A DNA stretch of 64,000 nucleotides from DASUHT01 sp038230835 (GTDB taxonomy: Bacteria > Actinomycetota > Thermoleophilia > Gaiellales > JAICJC01): positions 184,331 to 248,330 of the forward strand of contig JBBRMM010000003.1 in the NCBI GenBank assembly GCA_038230835.1. The letters run 5' to 3'. Below, piece after piece: positions 53,601-62,406 of the stretch (the first letter of the stretch is position 1; the number at the start of each line of letters is the position of its first letter). Position numbers and translations under genes: made by a program. Below the pieces are notes generated by a model. That model ran no database searches and was not told the DNA's origin. It saw only the letters and a list, made by a program, of their open reading frames with translations.

Positions 53601-55046
53601 ATGGGTTTGGGGATGATTCGACGCGCCGCATCGATGCTGGCGGCCGTGGCGTTCGCGATGGGGGTCGGATTCACGCCTGCGGCCCGTGCCGACACGCTGT
53701 TCACGTTGGCCGGCCACGGCTACGGGCACGGCATCGGCATGTCCCAGTATGGTGCCTACGGCTTTGCCCAGCACGGGTGGGCATACACGCAGATCCTCGA
53801 GCACTACTTCACCGGCACGACCGTCGCGCCGGTGACTGCCGGGGTGACCGAGCGGGTGCTCCTGAATGCCGGCACGGTGACCCAGTTCGGCTCGGCGGCG
53901 GCCCTCACAGCCGTCGACCAGGGGTCGGGCCGCAAGTTCGCTCTGGCCGCCGGCGGCTATCGGATCCAGCACGGCACAACGCCGGGCCATCTGCAGCTGA
54001 TCGACCGCGCGACCGGCGACGCGGTCGCCACCGGGCTGCTCGGCCCGGTGAACCTGATTCCCGGCTCGCAGCCGCTGAGGCTCGACGAGCCCGCCGGTAT
54101 CTTCGCCGCCGGTCACAGCTGGCGGGGCTGGTTCAGGGTCATCGAGTCGGGCTCGCAACTCGACTGCGTCGACGAGGTGCCGATGGAGCAGTATGTGGCC
54201 GCGGTGGTGCCGAACGAGATGCCGGCTTCCTGGCCGGCGCCCGCGTTGCGCGCACAGGCGGTTGCCACCCGCTCCTATGCCTACGCCACCCGTCAGCCCG
54301 GGGGGCTGTACGACGCCTTCGCCGACACCCGCAGCCAGGTGTACGGGCCGGTCGACCGCGAAGCCGCGACGGCCACCGCCGCCGCGGTCGCCACCTACCA
54401 TCAGGTGGTCTGGTCGGGCTCGGCGGTCGCAACCACGTTCTTCTCGTCCAGTTCCGGCGGCCGCACCTCGTCCGAGCAGGCTGCCTGGGGCACCAGCCAG
54501 GGCCAGCCGTACCTGGTGCCGGTGAGTGACCCCTACGACGGCGCCGGCGGGGCCAACCCCAACCACAGCTGGCTGGCCGGGGTGTTCACCCCCACCACGC
54601 TGGCCCACGCGTTCGGTTACACCAGCCCGGTGGCCTCGATCGACCAGGCGGTCGACCCCGACTCGCTGCGCGAGCGCTCCCTCGTCCTGCATACCCTGGC
54701 CGCCGATCGCACGTGGACCGGCCGGGCGGTGCAGCTTCGACTGGGACTGCGCTCCAACTATTTCCGCGTGCTCCAGGTGACGCTGTCGGCGCCGCGCGGA
54801 ACGGTGGTCGCCGGATCGCCGATCAAGGTCACCGGCCGCGTGTGGCCGCGCCCGGCGGGAGTCGTCACCCTCGACAAGCGAACCGGCACCTCCACCGTGT
54901 GGGAGGTGAGCGTTGCCAGCGTGCCGCTCGATGCCGCGGGCCGGTTTCAGCTCAGGCTGACTCCGCTTCTGGACAAGACCTATCGCCTGGTGACCGGAAG
55001 TGGCGCGGTCTCCCCGTGGGTTCACGTGTCCGTGGTCACGAAGTAG
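53601..55046 (+). CDS. SpoIID/LytB-domain secreted protein
   Basis: Peptidoglycan-associated protein; SpoIID members are lytic transglycosylases acting on denuded glycan. About 481 residues from ATG 53601 (ATG 53613 and an upstream TTG are possible). Signal peptide RRAASMLAAVAFAMGVGFTPAARA. It shows GHGYGHGIGMSQYGAYGFAQ and the SpoIID core VDEVPMEQYVAAVVPNEMPA with ALRAQAVATRSYAYA. The C-terminal 120 residues look like an Ig-like beta domain. No sporulation genes are nearby, so a general cell-wall role is more likely. Confidence 0.9.
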   Translation: MGLGMIRRAASMLAAVAFAMGVGFTPAARADTLFTLAGHGYGHGIGMSQYGAYGFAQHGWAYTQILEHYFTGTTVAPVTAGVTERVLLNAGTVTQFGSAAALTAVDQGSGRKFALAAGGYRIQHGTTPGHLQLIDRATGDAVATGLLGPVNLIPGSQPLRLDEPAGIFAAGHSWRGWFRVIESGSQLDCVDEVPMEQYVAAVVPNEMPASWPAPALRAQAVATRSYAYATRQPGGLYDAFADTRSQVYGPVDREAATATAAAVATYHQVVWSGSAVATTFFSSSSGGRTSSEQAAWGTSQGQPYLVPVSDPYDGAGGANPNHSWLAGVFTPTTLAHAFGYTSPVASIDQAVDPDSLRERSLVLHTLAADRTWTGRAVQLRLGLRSNYFRVLQVTLSAPRGTVVAGSPIKVTGRVWPRPAGVVTLDKRTGTSTVWEVSVASVPLDAAGRFQLRLTPLLDKTYRLVTGSGAVSPWVHVSVVTK

Positions 55047-55049
55047 ACT
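55044..55049 (+). promoter_or_regulatory. -10 box TAGACT built on the SpoIID-like stop codon
   Basis: TAGACT, six bases, GTG 55056. The first three bases are the stop codon of the preceding gene. Same spacing as the other leaderless candidates. Confidence 0.45.
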
Positions 55050-55055
55050 GCGGGC

Positions 55056-55322
55056 GTGGCGGGCTTCGAGCTCAGGCGCCGGGACGGCAAGTTCACCCTC
55101 AAGGTGCAGCGCTGCTGCGGGGCGGGTGGGATGCGCCGCGAATACGAGCGAGCGTTCCTGGAGCAGCTGCTCGAGGAGGGCGGCCACGTCTCCTCACACA
55201 CTCCCGAGCGGGTCGAGATCACCGACCGCAGGGGCCGCGTGCACTCGATCGACCTGGTGCTGTGCGGTCTCGGCCCCGAGGCGCCGGACGCGTTCGCGGG
55301 CCGCCCGGGCCTCACTGGTTGA
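55056..55322 (+). CDS. Hypothetical 88-residue protein
   Basis: GTG 55056. Basic start FELRRRDGKFTLKVQRCCG, then a helix MRREYERAFLEQLLEEGG, then beta strands VEITDRRGRVHSIDLVLCG. I do not recognise it. The start is supported by a well-placed -10 box. The 3' end overlaps the convergent acetyltransferase gene by 11 bases. Confidence 0.6.
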   Translation: MAGFELRRRDGKFTLKVQRCCGAGGMRREYERAFLEQLLEEGGHVSSHTPERVEITDRRGRVHSIDLVLCGLGPEAPDAFAGRPGLTG

Positions 55323-56022
55323 CGAGCAGCTCCTCGGGGGCGACGTCGCGCAGCACGCGGGCCGGCACGCCGACCACCAGCTTGCGCGCCGGCACGTCTG
55401 ACACCACCACGGCGCCGGCACCGACGAACGCCTCCTCACCCACCTCGATCCCGGGTAGCAGCGTGGCCCCGCCCCCGATCCGCGCTCCGCGCCGGATCGT
55501 CGGCCCCTTGATCAGGGCGTGGCGGGCCTCCGTGCGGCCCATGAAGTTGTCGTTCGTGGTTACCACGCAGGGGGCGACGAAGACCTGCTCCTCGAGTGTG
55601 CAGTAGGCGGTGATGTAGGCGTTGGTCTGGATCGTGGTGCCGCTGCCGATGGTGGTGTCGTTCTCGACACACACGCCGCGCCCGATCACCACCTGATCGC
55701 CGATCGTCACCCGCTCGCGGATCGTCGCCAGGTCGCCGACCACACAACCGGCTCCCAGCGTGGCACCGGCCGAGAGCACCGCGCCGCTGGAGATCCGGCA
55801 GCCGTCACCCAGCCGAAGCGGCTCGAGCGGCGTGCGACGGGCGGTCGAGCGGGACGAGAGCACGGGCTGCTTGCCGAGCACCGCGCCGTCTCCGATCGCG
55901 CACCCGTCTCCGACCACCGTCCCCGCGTGCACGACCACGTTGGCGCCGAAGGTGACGTCTGTGCCGACCTGCGCGTCGGCTGCCAGCACGAGCCCGGGCG
56001 CCTCCGCGGCCGGCCACATCAC
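55312..56022 (-). CDS. wbpD: Left-handed beta-helix N-acetyltransferase (WbpD-type)
   Basis: 236 residues from GTG 56022, overlapping the oxidoreductase stop (ATG 56019 is the alternative). Hexapeptide repeats run through the chain (VGTDVTFGANVVVHAGTVVG, IGDQVVIGRGVCVENDTTIG), with the conserved end GVPARVLRD. Among its neighbours it most likely acetylates the 3-amino group of UDP-GlcNAc(3NH2)A. Confidence 0.85.
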   Translation of the reverse strand: MMWPAAEAPGLVLAADAQVGTDVTFGANVVVHAGTVVGDGCAIGDGAVLGKQPVLSSRSTARRTPLEPLRLGDGCRISSGAVLSAGATLGAGCVVGDLATIRERVTIGDQVVIGRGVCVENDTTIGSGTTIQTNAYITAYCTLEEQVFVAPCVVTTNDNFMGRTEARHALIKGPTIRRGARIGGGATLLPGIEVGEEAFVGAGAVVVSDVPARKLVVGVPARVLRDVAPEELLVNQ

Positions 56023-57032
56023 GGTGCACTCACCGCCAGCGAGATCGTCTCGCCGCCGCGCTCCATCGACGTCTGCATGGCCTCCAGCACCTCGACCACC
56101 CGCAGCCCCTCTTCCACGTCGGCCCGCGGCCGCTCGCCGCTGCGCACCGCATGCAGGAAGTGCACGCACTCCAGGCGCAGCGGCTCGGCGCGGTCGATCT
56201 GGGGGATGTGGATGTCGCCGGTGTGGGTCGATATCTGGCCGGCCGGCGTGACCACCGGGCCCTTGTCGTACACCGTCACCTTGCGGTCCGGCTCCATGTC
56301 GTCGAAGACGGCCATCCGGCGCGACCCGACGACCGTCATCTTGCGCATCTTGTGCGGGTCGAGCCAGGACAGGTGCAGATGGCCGATCTGGCCGGAGCTG
56401 AACTTGATATAGCCGAACACGACGTCCTCGACGTTCGGCCGCACATAGGCCTCGCCGCACGCCCACACCTCGACCGGGTCGCCGTCCAGCAGGTGCAGCA
56501 CGACCGAGATGTCGTGCACACCCAGCGACCACAGCGCGTTCTCGTTCTCCCGGATCACACCCAGGTTGACGCGGTTGCCGTACACGTAGCGCACCTCACC
56601 CAGCTCGCCGGAGTCGATCAGCGAGCGCAGCTTGTCCACTCCGGGGTGGAAGCGCAGCAGGTGGCCCACCATCAGCACCCGGTCGCTTGCGTGCACGATG
56701 TCGCGTAGCTCGCGGGCTTCCGCCGCTCGCCAGGTCATCGGCTTTTCGACCATCACGTGCTTGCCGGCTTCGATCGCGCGCCGGGCGAGCTCGAAGTGGG
56801 TCGGCACCGGAGTCGCGAGCACGACCGCCTCCACCCGGGGGTCGTCGAGCACCTCGTCGATGCGGGCGGTGAAGCGGGTGCCGGGGTGGGCTGCGGCATA
56901 CGATGCGCGGGTGTCGTCGTCGGAGTCGCAGGCCCAGAGCAGGTTCGACTCGGGCAGCAGCGCGAAGTTGCGCAGCAGATTCTTGCCCCAGCCGCCGAGC
57001 CCGACCACCCCCACCCCGACCGGCTCGCTCAT
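56019..57032 (-). CDS. wbpB: Gfo/Idh/MocA oxidoreductase (WbpB-type UDP-GlcNAcA 3-dehydrogenase)
   Basis: 337 residues. Rossmann fold VGVVGLGGWGKNLLRNFALL; the EKP motif in GKHVMVEKPMTWRAAEA; then NRVNLGVIRENENALWSLGV and HDISVVLHLLDGDPV, which are characteristic of the WbpB/WlbA group. It oxidises the C3 hydroxyl before transamination. Sits between the acetyltransferase and the UDP-sugar dehydrogenase, overlapping both by four bases. Confidence 0.88.
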   Translation of the reverse strand: MSEPVGVGVVGLGGWGKNLLRNFALLPESNLLWACDSDDDTRASYAAAHPGTRFTARIDEVLDDPRVEAVVLATPVPTHFELARRAIEAGKHVMVEKPMTWRAAEARELRDIVHASDRVLMVGHLLRFHPGVDKLRSLIDSGELGEVRYVYGNRVNLGVIRENENALWSLGVHDISVVLHLLDGDPVEVWACGEAYVRPNVEDVVFGYIKFSSGQIGHLHLSWLDPHKMRKMTVVGSRRMAVFDDMEPDRKVTVYDKGPVVTPAGQISTHTGDIHIPQIDRAEPLRLECVHFLHAVRSGERPRADVEEGLRVVEVLEAMQTSMERGGETISLAVSAP

Positions 57033-58294
57033 AGCGAGACCACCCGGCCGTCGCGGGGTGTGATCACGTTACGGAAGTCCATGACTAGGCGGGCGTGGTC
57101 CGCCACCCGCTCGTGGTCGACGCTGGAATGCGCGGTCACGACGCACACGATGTCGGCGGACTGGACCGCGTCGTCGGTCAGTTCGCGCGACTCGAGCAGC
57201 ATGTCCTCCTCGGCCAGGCTGGGCACGTGCGGGTCGTGGTAGGAGATGTCGGCGCCGCGCGCGTGCAGGAGCTCGATCAGTTTCAGTGCCGGCGACTCGC
57301 GCATGTCGCCGACGTCGCCCTTGTAGGCCACGCCGAGGATCAGCACCGAGCTTCCGCGCACCGCCTTGCCGTGCTCGTTGAGCGCCTCCGCGACCCGCTC
57401 CGCGCAGTAGTACGGCATGTGCTGGTTGACCTTGCCGGCCAGCTCGATGAACTCGGTCGGGAAGTCGAACTGGCGTGCCCGCCAGGACAGGTAGAAGGGG
57501 TCGATCGGCAGGCAGTGGCCGCCCAGCCCCGGGCCCGGCTTGAACGGCATGAAGCCGTACGGCTTGGTGGCCGCGGCATCCACAACCTCCCACACGTTCA
57601 GGTGCATCCGGTTGCACAGCATCGCGAGCTCGTTGACGAGCGCGATGTTGACCGACCGGAAGATGTTCTCCAGCAGCTTGGTCAGCTCGGCCGCCTCGCA
57701 GGAGCTGACCGGTACCAGCGTGTCCACGCAGGCCTCGTACAGCGCGGTTGCGCGCTCCGTGCAGGCGGACGTGAGCCCGCCGACGATCTTGGGCGTGGTG
57801 CGGATGGTGAAGTCGGTGCGGCCGGGGTCGATCCGTTCCGGTGACATGGCCAGGTGGAAGTCGACGCCGCCCCGCAGGCCGTTCGACTCCAGGATCGGCA
57901 GCAGCACCTCGCGGCTGGTGCCCGGATAGGTGGTCGACTCGAGCACGACCAGGTGGCCGCGACGAAGCTGTGCCGCGATCTTCCAGGTGGCGGCGGTGAT
58001 GATCGACAGATCCGGCTCGCGGTTGGTCGAAAGCGGCGTCGGCAGGCAGATCAGGATCGCGTCGGCGTCGGCGCAGACGGCGTAGTCGGCGCTGGCCGAG
58101 AGCCGCCCGCCCGCCACCATCTCCGCCACCTGCCCGGAGGCCACGTCCTCGATGTAGCTGTGCCCGGCGGTGATCGCCTGCACCTTGCGCGCGTCGGTAT
58201 CCACGCAGACGACCGACCGACCGACTTCCGCAAACGCGACGGCCAGTGGCAGGCCGACGTAGCCTGCTCCGATGATCGCGATGTCGGTGCTCAT
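57029..58294 (-). CDS. wbpA: UDP-N-acetylglucosamine 6-dehydrogenase (WbpA/WecC family)
   Basis: Oxidises UDP-GlcNAc (or UDP-ManNAc) to the uronic acid with NAD. 421 residues from ATG 58294. It has IAIIGAGYVGLPLAVAFAEV, VLESTTYPGTSREV, AMSPERIDPG, KLLENIFRSVNIALVNELA, the catalytic Cys in GPGLGGHCLPIDPFYLS, and ILGVAYKGDVGDMRESPA. The WbpA reading is favoured by the adjacent wbpB/D/I-type genes. Confidence 0.92.
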   Translation of the reverse strand: MSTDIAIIGAGYVGLPLAVAFAEVGRSVVCVDTDARKVQAITAGHSYIEDVASGQVAEMVAGGRLSASADYAVCADADAILICLPTPLSTNREPDLSIITAATWKIAAQLRRGHLVVLESTTYPGTSREVLLPILESNGLRGGVDFHLAMSPERIDPGRTDFTIRTTPKIVGGLTSACTERATALYEACVDTLVPVSSCEAAELTKLLENIFRSVNIALVNELAMLCNRMHLNVWEVVDAAATKPYGFMPFKPGPGLGGHCLPIDPFYLSWRARQFDFPTEFIELAGKVNQHMPYYCAERVAEALNEHGKAVRGSSVLILGVAYKGDVGDMRESPALKLIELLHARGADISYHDPHVPSLAEEDMLLESRELTDDAVQSADIVCVVTAHSSVDHERVADHARLVMDFRNVITPRDGRVVSL

Positions 58295-58316
58295 GCGGCC
58301 AGCATGGTATCGGCGG

Positions 58317-59381
58317 TCACGACCGCGGCGTGGCGATGACGTCGGCGATGCGCTGGGCCGCGTGGCCGTCGCCGTACAGCTCGGGGTGGTCGGCCGGCGG
58401 CTCGAGCTCGGCCAGCGCGCCGGCCACCGCTCCGCGGTCGAGGCCGACCAGCCGGTTCCAGCCAAGCTCGATGGTCTCGACCCACTCGCTGGTCGTACGC
58501 AGTGTGAGGCACGGCACGCGGTGCAGGTAGGCCTCCTTCTGCACTCCGCCGGAGTCGGTCAGACAGACGCGTGCGGAAGCCAGCAGCGCGGTGAAGTCCA
58601 GGTAGCCGAGCGGCGGGGTGAGGGTGGCGGCGGCCTCCGCCCGTCCGAGCAGCCCTGTCCGCTCGAGGGCGGCCCGCGTCCGCGGGTGGAGCGGGAACAC
58701 GGCCGGCCCGTCGATCGTCTCGAGCACCTCGACCAGCGCCTCCATTGCGTCGTCCACCGTGTTGGATTGGCGGTGTACGGTGACCAGTGCGTACCCGCCG
58801 GTGTTGACCCCGACCCGGGCGAGCACGTCGGAACGGCGCGCGGCCACCGGGCCGAAGATGCGCGCCGCGTCCACCATGACGTCGCCGACCAGGTGCACTC
58901 CGGCGTGGATTCCTTCGGCGGCCAGGTTCGCAACCGCGACTGGGCTGGGGCAGAACCGCAGGTCGCTGAGCACGTCGGTCACCACCCGGTTCACCTCCTC
59001 GGGCATGGCGCGGTCGAACGAGCGCAGGCCGGACTCGACGTGGGCCAGGGTCAGGCGGCTCTTGGCCGCCACCAGCGCGCCCGCGAGGGTCGAGTTGGTG
59101 TCGCCGTAGACCAGCACCAGGTCGGGCCGGATGGCGTCCAGGAGCGGCTCGAGCCCGGTGAGCATGGCGGCAGTCTGCTGGGCGTGGCTGCCCGACCCGG
59201 TGTCGATCCGGTGGTCGGGCGGCGCCAGGCCGAGCTCGTCGAAGAAGATCTGCGAGAGCTCCTGGTCGTAGTGCTGACCGGTGTGCACCAATCGGTGCTC
59301 GCTCACTTGCGCGAGTGCCGCTGCCAGCGGCGCGGCCTTGATGAACTGTGGGCGGTTGCCCACCACCGAGACGACCTTCAC
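58317..59381 (-). CDS. UDP-GlcNAc 2-epimerase family (WecB/WbpI)
   Basis: 354 residues from GTG 59381. It has VVGNRPQFIKAAPLAAAL, VHTGQHYDQELSQIFFDELG, VYGDTNSTLAGALVAAK, HVESGLRSFDRAMPEEVNR, LTDSGGVQKEAYL and TLRTTSEWVETIE. Either UDP-GlcNAc 2-epimerase (WecB) or the WbpI epimerase that completes UDP-ManNAc(3NAc)A; the neighbours favour WbpI. A -10 box TAGTGT lies six bases upstream and uses the stop codon of ccdA. Confidence 0.9.
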   Translation of the reverse strand: MKVVSVVGNRPQFIKAAPLAAALAQVSEHRLVHTGQHYDQELSQIFFDELGLAPPDHRIDTGSGSHAQQTAAMLTGLEPLLDAIRPDLVLVYGDTNSTLAGALVAAKSRLTLAHVESGLRSFDRAMPEEVNRVVTDVLSDLRFCPSPVAVANLAAEGIHAGVHLVGDVMVDAARIFGPVAARRSDVLARVGVNTGGYALVTVHRQSNTVDDAMEALVEVLETIDGPAVFPLHPRTRAALERTGLLGRAEAAATLTPPLGYLDFTALLASARVCLTDSGGVQKEAYLHRVPCLTLRTTSEWVETIELGWNRLVGLDRGAVAGALAELEPPADHPELYGDGHAAQRIADVIATPRS

Positions 59382-59387
59382 CGGTTC

Positions 59388-59393
59388 ACACTA
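59388..59393 (-). promoter_or_regulatory. -10 box TAGTGT of the epimerase gene, on the ccdA stop codon
   Basis: Minus strand TAGTGT, six bases, GTG 59381. The TAG is the ccdA stop codon. Confidence 0.45.
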
Positions 59394-60083
59394 CTGGGCA
59401 AGGCGGGCGGTGATCGCATCGAGCCGGCCGGTCGCCAGCAGCACGCCGGTCGCCACCAGCAGGCCGCCGGCCACCCTGTTGATGGTGCCGAGATGTGCCC
59501 TCAACGGTCGGACTGCTGTTAGAAACGAGCCAACGAAGAGGCCGGTGGCGATGAATGGTACGCCCAGGCCGAGCGAGTACGCGGCCAGCAGCTCGGCTCC
59601 GGCCCCGGCGCGACCGCTCGTGCCCGCGATGGTCAGGATGCTGCCCAGGGTGGCTCCCACGCAGGGCGACCAGCCGACCGCAAACGCGGCACCCGTGGCG
59701 GCCGCTCCCACCGGCCCGTGCGGACGCGCACCCAGCGGCAGCCGCCACTGGCGCTGCAGGAAGGTGACCCGCGACGCCAGCATGATCACGCCCATGGCCA
59801 TGACGACCACCCCGCCGACCAATTCGAGGCCGCTTCGATGGTCGAGGAACTGGGCGCCCAGCAGGCCCACACCCGCACCGGCCAACGTGAACACTGCACC
59901 GAAGCCGAGCACGAAAGCAGCGGTGGAGAACACCACGGCGGTGCGCTTGGATTCGAGCTCGGCCGCCGACGTGCCGCCGACGAAGGAGAGGTAGCCCGGA
60001 ACCAGCGGCAGCACGCAGGGCGACACGAAGCCCCCGAATCCGGCGGCGAAGGCGACGGCGAGGTCGGTGGCGGAGACGCTCAT
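59391..60083 (-). CDS. ccdA: Cytochrome c biogenesis / thiol-disulfide transmembrane protein CcdA
   Basis: 230 residues from ATG 60083, six membrane helices. Carries electrons from cytoplasmic thioredoxin across the membrane. The paired redox Cys are in GGFVSPCVLPLVPGYLSF and FAVGWSPCVGATLGSIL. Overlaps the TlpA-like gene by ATGA, its natural outer-face partner. Confidence 0.94.
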   Translation of the reverse strand: MSVSATDLAVAFAAGFGGFVSPCVLPLVPGYLSFVGGTSAAELESKRTAVVFSTAAFVLGFGAVFTLAGAGVGLLGAQFLDHRSGLELVGGVVVMAMGVIMLASRVTFLQRQWRLPLGARPHGPVGAAATGAAFAVGWSPCVGATLGSILTIAGTSGRAGAGAELLAAYSLGLGVPFIATGLFVGSFLTAVRPLRAHLGTINRVAGGLLVATGVLLATGRLDAITARLAQ

Positions 60084-60631
60084 GTTCGCAGCAGACGGTC
60101 GAGCTGTCCCGACACCCAACCGGCGTCGAGCGGGCCGAGCAGCTTCCACACGATCATGCCGTGCGCATCGACCAGCAGGGTGGTCGGCTTGTAGGCCACA
60201 CGGAATGGCCCGATGAGGTGGTCAGTTGGGTCGTACACGATCGGAAACGACCATCCGTAGCGTGCCGCGAAGCGTGTCACATCCGACTGCGAGGTGTCGT
60301 CGATCGAGATTGCTAGCACCCTCACCCGCCCTGCGTATCGGCTGGCGAGCTGAGCGATCCGCGGTGCGTCGGTCTGGCAGGGGTAACACCAGCTGGCGAA
60401 GAACGTGACCACCAGCGGCCGCCCTGCGAAGTCCGCCGGTCGCAGGGTGCGGCCGGCAATGTCCGAGACTGCGAACGCAGGTAAAGGTCGTCTGTCGCGT
60501 ACGGGGGGGAGCGGCGTGTTCGCTGTCAGCGGGTGCTGGAGGGCGGCGGCATGGTGGCGTCCGTAGAGCACCACGGCGCCGACGCTGAGCACCGCCACTG
60601 CCAGCCACGCGATCAGGCGAAACTGCCGCAT
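60080..60631 (-). CDS. TlpA/ResA-type membrane-anchored thiol-disulfide oxidoreductase
   Basis: 183 residues from ATG 60631. N-terminal anchor FRLIAWLAVAVLSVGAVVLY, then a thioredoxin fold with VVTFFASWCYPCQTDAPRIA (CYPC active site) and the cis-Pro in VAYKPTTLLVD. It probably receives electrons from CcdA for cytochrome c or other exported thiol proteins. -10 box TACGAT ends six bases before the start. Confidence 0.92.
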   Translation of the reverse strand: MRQFRLIAWLAVAVLSVGAVVLYGRHHAAALQHPLTANTPLPPVRDRRPLPAFAVSDIAGRTLRPADFAGRPLVVTFFASWCYPCQTDAPRIAQLASRYAGRVRVLAISIDDTSQSDVTRFAARYGWSFPIVYDPTDHLIGPFRVAYKPTTLLVDAHGMIVWKLLGPLDAGWVSGQLDRLLRT

Positions 60632-60637
60632 CGCTAC

Positions 60638-60643
60638 ATCGTA
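60638..60643 (-). promoter_or_regulatory. -10 box of the tlpA-ccdA operon, leaderless spacing
   Basis: Minus strand TACGAT, six bases, ATG 60631. Confidence 0.5.
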
Positions 60644-60661
60644 GGCGGCTCGATTGGCCGG

Positions 60662-61711
<1,050 letters not shown>

Positions 61712-61784
61712 GACCGGGCAAGGCTACCGCGCTCGCGCCGGGCGTGTCGCAACCCCGATCACCGTTGGTAGACTTGCCCGTCCC

Positions 61785-61857
61785 GGGCCGTTAGCTCAGC
61801 TGGTAGAGCAGGGGACTCTTAATCCCAAGGTCGAAGGTTCGATCCCTTCACGGCCCA
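61785..61857 (+). tRNA. tRNA-Lys (anticodon CTT)
   Basis: 73 bases. Acceptor GGGCCGT pairs with ACGGCCC. D arm GCTCAGCTGGTAGAGC. Anticodon loop CTCTTAA with CTT. T arm AAGGTTCGATCCCTT region. Discriminator A; CCA is not encoded. Confidence 0.95.
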
Positions 61858-62018
61858 CTTGGAAACGGCCTGGTTGAGCGGAATCGGGCGAGCATGTTGG
61901 CGCTCGAGGGTGCCTGTGTGTACGAGACGTGTACGGCTCGCCGAACGGCCGGTGCGGTCGTTCTTCAACGTACTTCGGAGCCCTGGTTCGACGTACTTCG
62001 GAGCCCTGGTTCGACGCG
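61858..62018. repeat. Spacer with a 23-bp tandem duplication
   Basis: No gene. The 23-base unit at 61968-61990 is repeated exactly at 61991-62013, and the first three bases of a third copy follow. The duplication ends directly at the tRNA-Ser fragment, where an element junction is expected. Confidence 0.8.
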
Positions 62019-62080
62019 CCGGTCTTGAAAACCGGCAACGGGTGAATGCTCGTTCGTGGGTTCGAATCCCACCCCCGCCG
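62019..62080 (+). tRNA. 3' half of a tRNA-Ser (anticodon TGA), fragment
   Basis: Anticodon arm CCGGT-CTTGAAA-ACCGG with TGA, a long class II variable arm, T arm GTGGG-TTCGAAT-CCCAC, then the acceptor 3' strand CCCCGCC and discriminator G. The 5' acceptor strand and D arm that should precede it (GGCGGGG...) are absent; the tandem repeat lies there instead. This is the usual look of an attachment-site half left by an integrative element at a tRNA-Ser gene. Confidence 0.85.
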
Positions 62081-62406
62081 CTCAGGGAGCCGAATCCCGC
62101 TTGGCTAGGGCGAATCTCGCATGTGGGCGAGGACATGTAGCGATCCGCTGGTGTTCGCGGCCGTCCGCCAAATCGTGGTCTGACTAACGCGCGACTAACG
62201 CACACGATCGCCTGTCATCTATCTTGATTTAGGGGCTCGCGATTCCGAGTACTCGTGGTCCGAGCTCGCGTGCTGGTCGCGATGTCATCCCAACGACCGT
62301 AGGGACGGCTGCGGCTAGCGGCGACGGACCGACGGTGCGGCGTGCTCGTAGAGGCGCACGCACCGCGACCTCCCCCCCGATGTCGACGATCGCTTCATCA
62401 ACGGCC
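62081..62406. other. Non-coding accessory stretch after the tRNA-Ser fragment
   Basis: 326 bases in which I see no convincing gene, RNA or repeat beyond a short GACTAACGCGC / GACTAACGCAC duplication near 62180-62202. No integrase gene is recognisable. Less GC-rich and less codon-like than the core. Confidence 0.5.

Noticed and set aside
61796..62205. Minus-strand frames with IRTHERAFTRCRF and KGSNLRPWD
   Set aside because: These are the well-known false proteins produced by translating the reverse strand of tRNA genes (here tRNA-Lys and the tRNA-Ser fragment).
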